The translations under genes and the position numbers were made by a program. The notes under the pieces are model-generated. The model worked only from the letters and a program-made list of their open reading frames with translations. It did not search any database and was not told where the DNA came from. From NCBI GenBank assembly GCA_003563465.1, contig PWVH01000070.1, forward strand, positions 1 through 32,031: DNA of 32,031 bases, written 5' to 3'. This document shows, in pieces, positions 16,978 through 26,792 of this stretch (the first letter of the stretch is position 1; the number at the start of each line of letters is the position of its first letter). The stretch comes from Coriobacteriaceae bacterium. GTDB taxonomy: Bacteria > Actinomycetota > Coriobacteriia > Anaerosomatales > SLCP01.

Positions 16978-18159
16978 CTACGGTCGCGTGGCTCCCACGT
17001 AATCGCCGCGCCTCGCGATGCGGTCCGTAAGCGAGTTCACCTGGACCGGCTCACCGCGTCGCGGAGCGTGCAGGTAGTCGCTGCCGCCGACATAGATTCC
17101 CACGTGATGCACTTGGCTGGAATCACCACCGTACCCGAAGAACACAAGGTCCCCAGGCAAGAGCAGGTCCATGCGGTCGGGAGGTATGTAGCTGCCGACG
17201 GTGAACTGCATCCGGCTGGTGCGTGGAAGGGATATGCCGATCTCACGGTAGACGTATTGCACCAGACCCGAGCAGTCGAAGCCATCTGGCGTCGAACCTC
17301 CCCACACATAGGGCACGCCGATGTACCTCATGCCTACCGTGACCGCTTCGGGACGACCTTGTCCGAGACGGTCGTGATTTGAATCGAACGACCTGGGGCC
17401 CGGCGCTGCAAGACGCGATGAGGACGAAGTGTCAGCTGCGGCAGAGCGGGCCGCGGCCTCGGCGGCTCGTCTCGCGGCCTCCTCGGCGGCCCTTCGTGCT
17501 CGCTCCTCGGCCTCCCTGCGCAGTCGCTCCTCCTCCTCAGCTACCAGGCGGGCGACCTCGGCGTCGATACTCTCTACGTAGCGCTCCTGACGCAGAAGTG
17601 CTCTTTCGACCTCGGCCTTCTTCACCTTCGCTTCGTGGCGCAGAATCGACTGTTCCTGCTCGCGACGTTCAAGAGCTCTTTCTTTCTCTTCTACCTGCTG
17701 CTTGGCTTCACGCACGCTCATGACGAGTATGGCGTCGTTGCGATTAATCCGACGCAGCCATTCAATGCGAGTCAGAAAATCCTCAAAAGACGTGGTGCCC
17801 AGCAGCACCTCGATCATCTCGACGTTGCCATTGCGGTAGATGCCGCTCGCCCGCTCGGCGAGGGCCTCCTCCGCTGAGAGTAGATCCTGCGACGCGATCT
17901 CGAGGGCCTCGCGGGTCTCGGCGATCTCACGACGAGTCTGGCTCAATGCCTCCTCGAGCTGCATATACTCCTCGTGCCGAACTTCTGCCACCGCTGCGAG
18001 CTCCTCCATCTCGGCACGGGCTGCTTCCGCCTTGGCCCGAGTAGCCTCGATCTCTGGAGTGGACGGTGCCGCGGATACTGAGGGCGCTGCTGCAAGGAAT
18101 GCCGCTGCAACCGTCAGAAGAAGAATCCTTACGACCCATGTGCCGGATACGATACGCAC
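16978..18159 (-). CDS. Secreted coiled-coil NlpC/P60 peptidoglycan hydrolase
   Basis: Signal peptide, long coiled-coil, NlpC/P60 domain with catalytic Cys in PDGFDCSGLVQYVYREIGISLPRTSRMQF and His in VHHVGIYVGG. Confidence 0.94.
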   Translation of the reverse strand: MRIVSGTWVVRILLLTVAAAFLAAAPSVSAAPSTPEIEATRAKAEAARAEMEELAAVAEVRHEEYMQLEEALSQTRREIAETREALEIASQDLLSAEEALAERASGIYRNGNVEMIEVLLGTTSFEDFLTRIEWLRRINRNDAILVMSVREAKQQVEEKERALERREQEQSILRHEAKVKKAEVERALLRQERYVESIDAEVARLVAEEEERLRREAEERARRAAEEAARRAAEAAARSAAADTSSSSRLAAPGPRSFDSNHDRLGQGRPEAVTVGMRYIGVPYVWGGSTPDGFDCSGLVQYVYREIGISLPRTSRMQFTVGSYIPPDRMDLLLPGDLVFFGYGGDSSQVHHVGIYVGGSDYLHAPRRGEPVQVNSLTDRIARRGDYVGATRP

Positions 18160-18300
18160 TTGACCTCCTGCTGCATCTCTAGTCTACGTTCGAGGCCGCG
18201 CCGCGGTAGTGCCGAGGCTTTGACCGACACACGCTGATGTTATCATATTCCCGCAGCTTAGCCCCGTCTGACGGAAGTCTCGCTTCGAAAGGGCCGCGGC

Positions 18301-19356
18301 ATGGATAGAAACAGCCCGATCGTAGCAACGCTCCTTGCATGCTTCGTGGCCGCGACACTCGTCCCCTCCGGTGCCCTGGCCGAACCTGCAGCCTCGACCC
18401 AGGTCCAGACCGCTTTGGACGAGGCCACGAGGCGCGTTCTAGAACTCGAGCAGGCTATCGAAGACCATCGGGCAGAAGCTGTGGCTATCGAAGAACGCAT
18501 CGCCGTCACCAATCTGCGAATCATCGCGCAAAGGGACGCCCTTGCCGAAGCTCGACACTCTCTAGTATCGGCTCGTACGGCGTACCGGTTTAGGATGGTA
18601 GACATCTACAAGTCGAGCATGGCCGACCCCATGACCGTGCTTCTTTCCGCAGAGTCGATGTCTGATTTCTACTCCCGCCTGCTCATGCTTACCCGTATCG
18701 CAATGCGCGACCGCCGGATGTATGAGGAGGCGACGGTGGCTGCCGCTGCTGCGGAGTATCACGCAGCCTATCTTGAGGATCTTAAGGCCCAAGACGTCGC
18801 GTTGCGGCAGCTTCAACGACTGCGCGGCGATGAGCTAGAAAAGGCCCTCGCCGAACAGAGCACCCTTGTGGAGCGGTTGACCGAGGAAGCCAAGCGTCTG
18901 CTCGAAGCACGGCGCCGTGCGAACCTGTCGACTCGAAAGCAGTGGCGTGAGAGCTCGATCCCACTCGAGGACGCGATCGCGAAGGTACCGGGTGTGGTGG
19001 AGCCCTATACCGATCTCGTCTACCTGGTCTCCGAGTACCATCCTCGTCGATATCGCTCGCTGGGACGTGAGGAGTACGCTCTGTGTTCCTGGTACGGCAA
19101 CGAGTTTCACGGCAGGCCCACGGCCTCTGGACAGATATACAACCAGAACGACTTCACCTGCGCCTCGAGAACGCTGCCTTTCGGCACACGCCTGGCTTTG
19201 ACGCGCGGTGAACGTCGCATCGTGGTCGTCGTCACCGACCGGGGGCCGTTCATCGCCGGCCGTGACCTAGACCTCTCACGAGCTGCCGCTCAGGCTCTAG
19301 GATTCTCGGGTCTTGCTACCGTGCATGTGGAATACGTCGAGGCGATTCGAGAATGA
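18301..19356 (+). CDS. Secreted coiled-coil protein with C-terminal RlpA-like double-psi beta-barrel
   Basis: Signal peptide, coiled-coil, CSWYGNEFHGRPTASGQIYNQNDFTCASRTLPFGTRLALT...VVVTDRGPFIAGRDLDLSRAAAQALG. Confidence 0.93.
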   Translation: MDRNSPIVATLLACFVAATLVPSGALAEPAASTQVQTALDEATRRVLELEQAIEDHRAEAVAIEERIAVTNLRIIAQRDALAEARHSLVSARTAYRFRMVDIYKSSMADPMTVLLSAESMSDFYSRLLMLTRIAMRDRRMYEEATVAAAAAEYHAAYLEDLKAQDVALRQLQRLRGDELEKALAEQSTLVERLTEEAKRLLEARRRANLSTRKQWRESSIPLEDAIAKVPGVVEPYTDLVYLVSEYHPRRYRSLGREEYALCSWYGNEFHGRPTASGQIYNQNDFTCASRTLPFGTRLALTRGERRIVVVVTDRGPFIAGRDLDLSRAAAQALGFSGLATVHVEYVEAIRE

Positions 19357-19404
19357 GGCACGGTCTCGCTACTCTGCGCCGCAATGCGCTTGAATCTTGG
19401 CTCC

Positions 19405-19920
19405 TCAGCGGACGTGGATGAGAGATACTATCTTCGCGTCACCAAGCTTTCGGCGCCCCTGAAGGAAATCGAGCTCTATCAGGAACGCGAGTCCTACCAC
19501 CTCCGCCCCGGTGCTGGCAGCCAGCTGGGCTTTTGCAGCGGCAGTGCCGCCGGTGGCCAATACGTCGTCGACGATGAGGACGACGTCTTCGGGATCGATG
19601 GCGTCCAGATGCATCTCCAGCGAGTCGGTCCCGTACTCGAGCGCATACTCAGCCGCCGTGGTGTCCCACGGCAACTTCCCAGGTTTGCGAGCAGGAACGA
19701 AGCCCGCTCCCAGCTTGTATGCCAGCGCTCCGCCAAAGATGAATCCTCGTGCCTCGGCACCGAGAACCTTTGTGATACCGTCCTCGGCGAACTCTTCGGC
19801 AAGAGTGTTGATAGCCTCCCGAAAACCTTCTGGACTAGCAAGCAGCGGTGTTATGTCCTTGAATACGATTCCATCCTTAGGGAAATCAGGGATGTCGCGT
19901 ATGTACGATTCCAGGTTCAT
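19405..19920 (-). CDS. apt: Adenine phosphoribosyltransferase
   Basis: IRDIPDFPKDGIVFKDITPLL; PRPP motif VLIVDDVLATGGTAAA; start at MNLESY (19920). Confidence 0.96.
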   Translation of the reverse strand: MNLESYIRDIPDFPKDGIVFKDITPLLASPEGFREAINTLAEEFAEDGITKVLGAEARGFIFGGALAYKLGAGFVPARKPGKLPWDTTAAEYALEYGTDSLEMHLDAIDPEDVVLIVDDVLATGGTAAAKAQLAASTGAEVVGLAFLIELDFLQGRRKLGDAKIVSLIHVR

Positions 19921-20007
19921 CTCTCCTCCAGGATTCTGAGGTTCACGCAGCAAGGATACGCCTTACCGCGCAGGGTTTTCCAGCTCGCAAATGCATTCCG
20001 CGAGCCA

Positions 20008-20556
20008 TCAAGCGACTCTGTCATCGTGCACTGTAGCGATATAGGGAAGGTTACGAAGTCGCCCTTCTATGTCCAGACCGTAGCCTACCAAGAAGCGATC
20101 CGGCACGGAGAATCCTTTGTAGGCTATCGGAAGATCGACGATGCGACGCGCATCCTTGTCCAGCAGCGCACAAACCTCCAAGACCGCCGGCTCACGCTGG
20201 CGTAAAACCGAAAGTACGTAGTTCAGAGTCAGGCCCGTATCTATGATGTCCTCCACCACGATGACCGAGGCTCCTTCAATGGAATCGTCCAAGTCCTTCG
20301 TGATACGCACCGTCCCCTCGCTGCTACCGGCATAAGATGATATTGCGAGGAAATCAATCGAAAGCGGTGCATCGACCGCTCGACACAAGTCCGCGAGAAA
20401 GAACACTCCCCCGCGCAGCACGGTGACAAGCCGCAGGTCCCGACCCCCATGCTCTTCGGCGATCGCCCGTCCGAGTTCGGCGATACGCCTGTCTATCTGC
20501 TCCTGGGTCAGCAGGATTCGATCGACCAGCTCCTCACCGGCGTAGCGCCTCAACAC
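20008..20556 (-). CDS. hpt: Hypoxanthine (guanine) phosphoribosyltransferase
   Basis: PRPP motif VIVVEDIIDTGLTLNYV; LRGGVFFLADLCRAV; YKGFSVPDRFLVGYGLD. Confidence 0.96.
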   Translation of the reverse strand: MLRRYAGEELVDRILLTQEQIDRRIAELGRAIAEEHGGRDLRLVTVLRGGVFFLADLCRAVDAPLSIDFLAISSYAGSSEGTVRITKDLDDSIEGASVIVVEDIIDTGLTLNYVLSVLRQREPAVLEVCALLDKDARRIVDLPIAYKGFSVPDRFLVGYGLDIEGRLRNLPYIATVHDDRVA

Positions 20557-20990
20557 TACTCCTCGATGTCGTGTCCGCCAGCCGCCAGACCGCCGCCCTC
20601 TGAAGGCGGCTTCTCGGAGACGCCCAGACCGTATCTGGCAAGCAGGCGGCGGAAATCCTTCTGGTAGAAGATCTTGATCCGAACGTCCGGGTAGAGTTCT
20701 CTCAAACGTCTCACTTTACGGTTCTTCTTGGTCACGAGCTTCTGGCTCATGGTGGTTAATTCTATGTAGAGATCGAAGTCGGGCAGGTAGAAGTCGGGCG
20801 TGAAAGAGGCTATGACCCTTCCCTCTCCATCCCATTCGATTGGAAAGGTCATGGGTTCGTACTCCCATCGGATGCGGTAGAAGTCGAGTATCTCCGCCGC
20901 GACACGCTCGCTGGGATGAGCGAACTCGATCGGGTGTGTGTCCCGGCCTGACGGCATCGGTGCCCGGGTGTCTGATTGCTCCTCGGCCAT
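20556..20990 (-). CDS. Conserved hypothetical, PD-(D/E)XK-nuclease-fold-like
   Basis: FAHPSERVAAEILDFYRIRWEYEPMTFPIEWDGEGRVIASFTPDFYLPDFDLYIELTTMSQKLVTKKNRKVRRLRELYPDVRIKIFYQKDFRRLL. Confidence 0.7.
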   Translation of the reverse strand: MAEEQSDTRAPMPSGRDTHPIEFAHPSERVAAEILDFYRIRWEYEPMTFPIEWDGEGRVIASFTPDFYLPDFDLYIELTTMSQKLVTKKNRKVRRLRELYPDVRIKIFYQKDFRRLLARYGLGVSEKPPSEGGGLAAGGHDIEE

Positions 20991-20996
20991 GCTCCC

Positions 20997-21713
20997 CTAC
21001 ACGACGTCCTCGAACACCCGTCCGAGAGCACGCCTGAGTAGATGGTTCTTGAGATCGCCCGTTGTTCCGGTGAGTTCTCCGAGAGTCTCCACGAGCTTCT
21101 GCCTCGTTTCCGGTGTCCGATGACGGAACGCAGGCATCAGAGCCTGGCCGAAGAAAGCGGCTTCGCGCTCCGCGAAGGTCTCGTACATTCGCAGATGCCT
21201 GGGCTCTATGCCGAAGCGCCGCAGATCCCATGCGGCATGCGACACACGGACGTCGGCCGGTCCCATCTCGTCTCCATGCTCACCCTCGATTATCTCGACC
21301 AGTCCGAACTCCGCCAGTTCGCGCACGAAAGAAACAGGCAGGCCCAGAGCAGACTGTGCGTCATCGATACGTACGGTCTCAGCCTGCTCGAACGGAAGCA
21401 TCACCGGCTGGGCTGCCGCGGCTTCAGACCCCTTGAGCTCAGGCGGCACCTTGCCCTTGTCGTACTCGGCAAGCTTCTCGCGAATGACGGCCAGAGGCAG
21501 GAAGTGCTCCTTCTGTAGACGCAATATCATCTCGACCCTGGCAAGATCGGACTGCGCGAACTTCCGATAACCGCCAGGTGTACGTTGCGGAGCGATCAAC
21601 CCCTCTTCTTCCAGGAACCGGATCTTGGAGATGGAAAGGTCAGGATAAGCCGGCTGCAGAGTCTCGACGACCTCTCCGATCGTCATGTAATCGCGCGTCT
21701 TCAATTCACTCAC
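20997..21713 (-). CDS. MerR-family transcriptional regulator (FtsR/Rv1828-like)
   Basis: MTIGEVVETLQPAYPDLSISKIRFLEEEGLIAPQRTPGGYRKFAQSDLARVEMILRLQ; adjacent to GarA-like FHA gene as in mycobacteria. Confidence 0.9.
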   Translation of the reverse strand: MSELKTRDYMTIGEVVETLQPAYPDLSISKIRFLEEEGLIAPQRTPGGYRKFAQSDLARVEMILRLQKEHFLPLAVIREKLAEYDKGKVPPELKGSEAAAAQPVMLPFEQAETVRIDDAQSALGLPVSFVRELAEFGLVEIIEGEHGDEMGPADVRVSHAAWDLRRFGIEPRHLRMYETFAEREAAFFGQALMPAFRHRTPETRQKLVETLGELTGTTGDLKNHLLRRALGRVFEDVV

Positions 21714-22165
21714 GCTCCCGTGCCACCCTTGAATAGCATTTGGAACGTCCCCACCTGCACCACATCACCATCTGCTAGCGGAGCTTTGTCGATTCGCACG
21801 CCGTTCACGTAAGTACCGTTGAGAGATTCGGCGTCTTCAATGGAGACCACGTCGCCGACCATCTCGAGAGTCGCATGCTTCCGAGAGACGGTCACGTCGT
21901 TCAGGAAAATGTCGCTCTCTGGGTCGCGACCAATAGTCAGAACGGGACGGTCGATGAAGAACTTCTCACCCAACTCAGGTCCTTTGCGCACGACCAGCGC
22001 GGGGCCTTCCGTCACCTCTTCGACCAAGACATCGGCTTCACCATCGACAGGAGCGCCGACCGGTGAGAAGGACTCGGTAGGTCCTTCCAGCCGTATGTGA
22101 CACTCAGGACACTCAGCGGGAGGCGGATCGCCTAACGGGGTACTGCATACGGGGCATCTCATCAT
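21710..22165 (-). CDS. Zinc-ribbon + FHA domain protein (GarA-like)
   Basis: N-terminal CPVCSTPLGDPPPAECPEC; FHA: FFIDRPVLTIGRDPESDIFLNDVTVSRKHATLEMVGDVVSIEDAESLNGTYVNGVRI. Confidence 0.93.
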   Translation of the reverse strand: MMRCPVCSTPLGDPPPAECPECHIRLEGPTESFSPVGAPVDGEADVLVEEVTEGPALVVRKGPELGEKFFIDRPVLTIGRDPESDIFLNDVTVSRKHATLEMVGDVVSIEDAESLNGTYVNGVRIDKAPLADGDVVQVGTFQMLFKGGTGA

Positions 22166-22220
22166 GATGCGGTCCCTTTCGCCGAGACCGGGTGCCGGAC
22201 GCCGGTCTGGGCTGCGCTGG

Positions 22221-22532
22221 CTAATCGTTCTGCTCCTCGTCTCCGAGAGGCTCTGTCACGTCTATGCTGGACACGCCGCGAGATTCGTTCGACAAGATCT
22301 CGATCAGTCGTTCGATATCGCCTCCGGAGATAACGTCCTCCCCTGCTTCACGTTGATTCTCCAGACGCGATACGAGTTCGGCTCGCAATATGTCGATCTT
22401 TCCGTGCAGTACGCGGCGCCGATACGAGAGCTTCTGCTCTTCCTCGTAGAGCGCGTTCAGCACTTCCCGTAGCTCGTCGTTGCTCTTGTTCTCGAGATCT
22501 AAGAGGACCTCGTCGTACGTGCCATCGCTCAC
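22221..22532 (-). CDS. RsiG-like helical protein, candidate c-di-GMP-binding anti-sigma factor
   Basis: EQKLSYRRRVLHGKIDILRAEL fits E-x3-S-x2-R-x3-(Q/H)-x3-D; preceded by SNDELREVLNALYEEE. Confidence 0.65.
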   Translation of the reverse strand: MSDGTYDEVLLDLENKSNDELREVLNALYEEEQKLSYRRRVLHGKIDILRAELVSRLENQREAGEDVISGGDIERLIEILSNESRGVSSIDVTEPLGDEEQND

Positions 22533-22672
22533 GACCTAGCCCCTTTCGAAAGCCGCTCCGAGCGGCACCGTGCCGAATACTTCGATTGTATCAGACACGG
22601 ACCCTGCGGACAGTCTCTACCTTCACTCCACCTGAAGGCTGCGGCATACTTCAGCCTCTTCGCTCGACCTGC

Positions 22673-23467
22673 TCAACGACATTCTGGGACGACGACGGTG
22701 TCCACAAAGGATTCCGCCAGTGTCACTTCTTCGGCGGTCGACGCACCGGCGGCGAACTCGACTCCGAGACCTTCTCTGAATCCTGCGACTATCGCGTCGC
22801 AGATCTCCGCTTCAGAAGGTATCTCTCCGACGCAGTCCTGCAGCGTCGCTGTGGTCTGGGCGAGTTCCTCCTGCGCACGGCTGTCCAGCCCGAACACCGC
22901 GGCTTCACGAGGGATGTCGCGTGTCAAGGTGAACGATCCGTGCTGCAGAACGGTACCGTTCAGCCATGTCTGCGCGCTCCCCGAAAGCTTGAGTGCGCCG
23001 ACAGACAGGTCGGCTTCGGAGCGGCTCAGGTAGCACGCAGCGGACCTGGCACTCGCACGTGAACATTCGGCTAAGGCCGCGTCAACACCCATTCGGCGGT
23101 ATGCCTCCACCAGAGCGACACAGAAGTGCCGATACGAAGCGGCTACACCCCTAGGAACCCCGTCGGCGAGGGATGCGATGAGCGAGTATGTGATCTCATC
23201 ATCGTGCAGTACGCCCCTGCCGCCCGTGAAGCGGCGCACTGCTTCCACACCGAAACGCCTGCATGCGCCCCAGTCCAGGCATTCTGCGTCCTGGAACCGC
23301 CCGATCGTCACCGTTGAACGCCGCCATCTGTATATCCGAAGGGTAGGAGGAACCCTGTTTCTTGATCGCACGATTTGGATGGCACGATCGAGAGCCATGT
23401 TCCATGCCCCGTCGCCTGGCTCGGTCTCGACGATGAGGCGCCAGGTGGCAGCCGGCACCAGGCTCAC
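22673..23467 (-). CDS. lplA: Lipoate-protein ligase A family (BPL_LplA_LipB)
   Basis: [51 protein letters not shown]; downstream of gcv genes. Confidence 0.9.
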   Translation of the reverse strand: MSLVPAATWRLIVETEPGDGAWNMALDRAIQIVRSRNRVPPTLRIYRWRRSTVTIGRFQDAECLDWGACRRFGVEAVRRFTGGRGVLHDDEITYSLIASLADGVPRGVAASYRHFCVALVEAYRRMGVDAALAECSRASARSAACYLSRSEADLSVGALKLSGSAQTWLNGTVLQHGSFTLTRDIPREAAVFGLDSRAQEELAQTTATLQDCVGEIPSEAEICDAIVAGFREGLGVEFAAGASTAEEVTLAESFVDTVVVPECR

Positions 23468-24966
23468 CCCTCGCGACGGAACCGCAGGTCGGGTTTGCGG
23501 GCAGCAGCCACTTCGTCGACACGACGCACGGGTGTCGTGAATGGAGCAGCCTTGAGCAGGGCCGGATCTGTCGAGACCTCCTCGGCGATAGCAAGCATGG
23601 CTTTGGCAAAACGGTCCAGCTCCTCCAAAGACTCCGTTTCGGTAGGCTCGATCATCAACGCCTCCTCGACTATCAACGGGAAATAAATCGTGGGAGGGTG
23701 GAATCCGTAGTCGAGCAGACGCTTCGCGATGTCGAGAGTGCGCACGCCTCCTTCGCGCTTTTGACGGACACCCGAGAGAACGAACTCGTGCATGCAGGTC
23801 CGATCGTATGGAAGCTCGTAGGCATCCCTCAGCCGTTCCTTTAGGTAGTTCGCAGAGAGCACGGCCTGCTCACTTACTTCGCGCAGACCTTCCCCTCCCA
23901 GGCCACGGATGTAGGCGTAAGCTCGCACCAGTACGCCGAAATTCCCGAAGAAAGATCGCACACGGCCGATCGATCGCGCCGGCTCGGCCAGCCCGAAGCT
24001 GCCATCATCGAGATGCACGGGTATCGGTCCCGGCAAGAAGGGCTTCAGGGCCTCGGTGACGCACACCGGGCCTGCGCCCGGTCCTCCCCCGCCGTGAGGC
24101 GTTCCAAACGTCTTGTGCAGGTTGATGTGTAGCGCGTCGAATCCGGTATCTCCAGGACGGGTGATGCCCATGATGGCATTGAGATTCGCGCCGTCGCAGT
24201 ATGAGAGCGCACCGACGGAGTGCACCGCTTCGTTGATCGCAAGGGTGTTTCGCTCGAACAGCCCTAAGGTGTTCGGATTGGTGAGCATGATTGCCGCAAC
24301 GTCGTCATCGAGTGCTTCATCAAGAGCCGCAAGGTCTACCCCGCCGTCCGCATCGCTCGGCAACGTGATCGCCTCAAAGCCGCACATCGCAACCGTCGCC
24401 GGGTTCGTGCCGTGTGCCGAATCGGGCACCAGCACTCTACGGCGTTCGATCCCCGACGCCAGATGATAGGCCCGAAAACACATCAGTGCAGTGAGTTCTC
24501 CGTGTGCTCCTGCAGCCGGCTGAAGCGTGACACCGGGAAGTCCCGAGATCTCACCAAGCGCCTCGGCGAGTCTGCACATGAGTTCCAAGGCACCCTGTAC
24601 GGTCTCGATCGGCTGATAGGGGTGCAGGCCGGCGAAGCCCTCGTAGCGCGCTGCGTCCTCACCGATTCTGGGGTTGTACTTCATCGTGCAAGAGCCCAGC
24701 GGGTAGCTTCCGGTGTCCACCCCGAAGTTCATCGATGCCAGATGGGAGTAGTGACGAGCGATCTCCACTTCGGTCACGTGGGGCAGCATGGGCATCTCGT
24801 GTCGAATCTTCGCACGACCCTGCAACCGAACCTTCAGGTCCAACTCCGGCACGTCCAGTGGAGGAGGCTCCACGCATCGCGACTCGGGGGCACCGGTCTC
24901 GAAGATGAGCCGTCTTGGTCCTCGCGCGGGTGCGCCGGACGGGATCTGCGCGGACCTCTCGGTCAC
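23464..24966 (-). CDS. gcvPB: Glycine dehydrogenase (decarboxylating) subunit 2
   Basis: [35 protein letters not shown]-lysine region [24 protein letters not shown] start 24966 overlaps the gcvPA stop. Confidence 0.96.
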   Translation of the reverse strand: MTERSAQIPSGAPARGPRRLIFETGAPESRCVEPPPLDVPELDLKVRLQGRAKIRHEMPMLPHVTEVEIARHYSHLASMNFGVDTGSYPLGSCTMKYNPRIGEDAARYEGFAGLHPYQPIETVQGALELMCRLAEALGEISGLPGVTLQPAAGAHGELTALMCFRAYHLASGIERRRVLVPDSAHGTNPATVAMCGFEAITLPSDADGGVDLAALDEALDDDVAAIMLTNPNTLGLFERNTLAINEAVHSVGALSYCDGANLNAIMGITRPGDTGFDALHINLHKTFGTPHGGGGPGAGPVCVTEALKPFLPGPIPVHLDDGSFGLAEPARSIGRVRSFFGNFGVLVRAYAYIRGLGGEGLREVSEQAVLSANYLKERLRDAYELPYDRTCMHEFVLSGVRQKREGGVRTLDIAKRLLDYGFHPPTIYFPLIVEEALMIEPTETESLEELDRFAKAMLAIAEEVSTDPALLKAAPFTTPVRRVDEVAAARKPDLRFRREG

Positions 24967-26375
24967 AAGGATGCGACCTCCTCGGCGAACAGATCCATCT
25001 CCGCACGGGTACGCCGCTCCGTGACTGCGAGCAACACCAAGCTTTCGAGCATCTCCGCGCCGATACCCGCAAAGGACCCCCCCTCGACCTCGCCAGCGCA
25101 CACGCCGGCGAGAAAGCCGCGTTCGAGCATCGCCGATCGCATCTCGACGACATCGCCGTCGTAGATAAGGGCGAATTCGTAGCCGAAAGGCGTCTCCCAA
25201 GGCGCTCCGAAGCGTCCCGTCTCCAACAGCCGCTCGCGCAGGTAGTGTGCTTTAGCGATGCACGCGCGTGCTATCGCAGAAAGCCCCTCGCTGCCGACGG
25301 CTGCAAGGTAGACACCCGCCGCGAGCGAGCAAAGCGCTTGATTGCTGCAGATGTTGCTTGTCGCCTTCTCGCGCCGAATATGCTGCTCGCGCGTAGAGAG
25401 TGTGAGAACGAACGCCTCATTGCCGTCGACATCCCTACTGCGCCCTACCAGACGTCCGGGCATCTGTCGCAGGTGCTCCTTACGGCACGCGAAGAACCCC
25501 AACCCCGGCCCTCCGAACGACATCGGAATCCCAAGCGGCTGTCCGTCCCCGACCACGATGTCCGCTCCGTATGCAGACGGCGGCTCGAGCACACCCAGCA
25601 GCAGAGGATTGACTGCTACAACGAGCAATGCTCCGGCCTCGTGCGTCAGCTCAGCAATCAACGAAAGATCCTCGAAGTTGCCGAAGAAGTTCGGCTGGGC
25701 GACAAGTACTGCGGCAGCTCTTTCGTCAGATAGCACCGAAGCAAGCGAGGGATGGTCCTCTTTGCGAGACTCATCTTCTTGTCCCAAGACCTGCATCGTC
25801 CCTGTCGCTACATCGGTTGCAGGCGACCGGCTCACTTCCGCAGTGCCTGCTTCGGCATACGTCAGAAGGGTCCTTCTCCACTCGGGATGCACTGTAGGAG
25901 CACAAACGAGTGCATGGCGGCCCGTAATCCGGCATGCCATCTGGGCCGCCTCGGCAAGAGCAGTGGCTCCGTCGTACATCGAGGCGTTGGCGACATCCAT
26001 CCCTGTGAGCTCGCAGATCATGGTCTGAAACTCGTATGTCGCCTGGAGCGTTCCCTGAGAGACTTCGGGCTGATAGGGCGTGTAGGCCGTGAAGAACTCC
26101 GGCTTGCGCAGGACGTGGTCCACGATGGCCGGCACATAGTGGTCGTAGCACCCGGCACCGGCGAAGCTTACGAGTTCGGTGGCGGGAGCGTTCGCATCCG
26201 TGAGTCCGCGTAGATGGCCGACCAGCTCCATCTCGCTCAGGCCTGTGGGCAGATCGAGCGGACGATCTATTCTGGCCGCAGGCGGAACGTCGGCAAAGAG
26301 CTCTTCTGTAGCCGAAAGACCGAGCGCGCGAAGCATGGCTTCGCGCTGCTCGCACGTGACGGGTATCTGTCGCAT
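24963..26375 (-). CDS. gcvPA: Glycine dehydrogenase (decarboxylating) subunit 1
   Basis: [74 protein letters not shown]. Confidence 0.97.
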   Translation of the reverse strand: MRQIPVTCEQREAMLRALGLSATEELFADVPPAARIDRPLDLPTGLSEMELVGHLRGLTDANAPATELVSFAGAGCYDHYVPAIVDHVLRKPEFFTAYTPYQPEVSQGTLQATYEFQTMICELTGMDVANASMYDGATALAEAAQMACRITGRHALVCAPTVHPEWRRTLLTYAEAGTAEVSRSPATDVATGTMQVLGQEDESRKEDHPSLASVLSDERAAAVLVAQPNFFGNFEDLSLIAELTHEAGALLVVAVNPLLLGVLEPPSAYGADIVVGDGQPLGIPMSFGGPGLGFFACRKEHLRQMPGRLVGRSRDVDGNEAFVLTLSTREQHIRREKATSNICSNQALCSLAAGVYLAAVGSEGLSAIARACIAKAHYLRERLLETGRFGAPWETPFGYEFALIYDGDVVEMRSAMLERGFLAGVCAGEVEGGSFAGIGAEMLESLVLLAVTERRTRAEMDLFAEEVASL

Positions 26376-26382
26376 AGATTCC

Positions 26383-26766
26383 TTACTCTTCCTCGGTGAC
26401 GAACACCTCGTACTCCTCTGCGGAAAGCAGAACGTCCACCTCTGAAGGTTCCGACATCTCAATCTCGATCATCCAGCCTTCGCCGTACGGATCCTCGTTT
26501 ATGATCTCAGGCGAATCCGTCAGCGATTCGTTCACCTTGACGACCTCACCGTTGACGGGAGCGTAGAGTTCGGATACCGACTTGACCGACTCGACCTCTC
26601 CGAAAGGTTCGCCCAGCGTCACCGAGTCGCCCGGCGCAGGAAGGTCCACGTAGACGACCTCGCCAAGCTGGTCTTGGGCGAAATGCGAGATGCCGACTGT
26701 GGCGATGTCGCCGTTCACACGAACCCACTCATGCTCTTTGTCGTACTTCAGGTCGCTCGGATACAT
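26383..26766 (-). CDS. gcvH: Glycine cleavage system H protein
   Basis: MYPSDLKYDKEHEWVRVNGD; lipoyl-lysine motif GEVESVKSVSELYAPVNGEV. Confidence 0.97.
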   Translation of the reverse strand: MYPSDLKYDKEHEWVRVNGDIATVGISHFAQDQLGEVVYVDLPAPGDSVTLGEPFGEVESVKSVSELYAPVNGEVVKVNESLTDSPEIINEDPYGEGWMIEIEMSEPSEVDVLLSAEEYEVFVTEEE

Positions 26767-26792
26767 CGTGCATACGCTCCTTTCGGACCTCT

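Noticed and set aside
18160-18300. c-di-AMP (ydaO) or c-di-GMP riboswitch upstream of the wall-hydrolase genes
   Set aside because: The 141-bp divergent spacer is too short to hold a ydaO aptamer plus promoters, and conserved core motifs were not seen.
19384-20205. 273-aa plus-strand ORF antisense to apt and hpt
   Set aside because: Spans two well-supported phosphoribosyltransferase genes on the other strand; shadow ORF.
24412-25733. 250-aa and 272-aa plus-strand ORFs antisense to gcvPB/gcvPA
   Set aside because: Mirror of conserved P-protein coding sequence; no domain signature.
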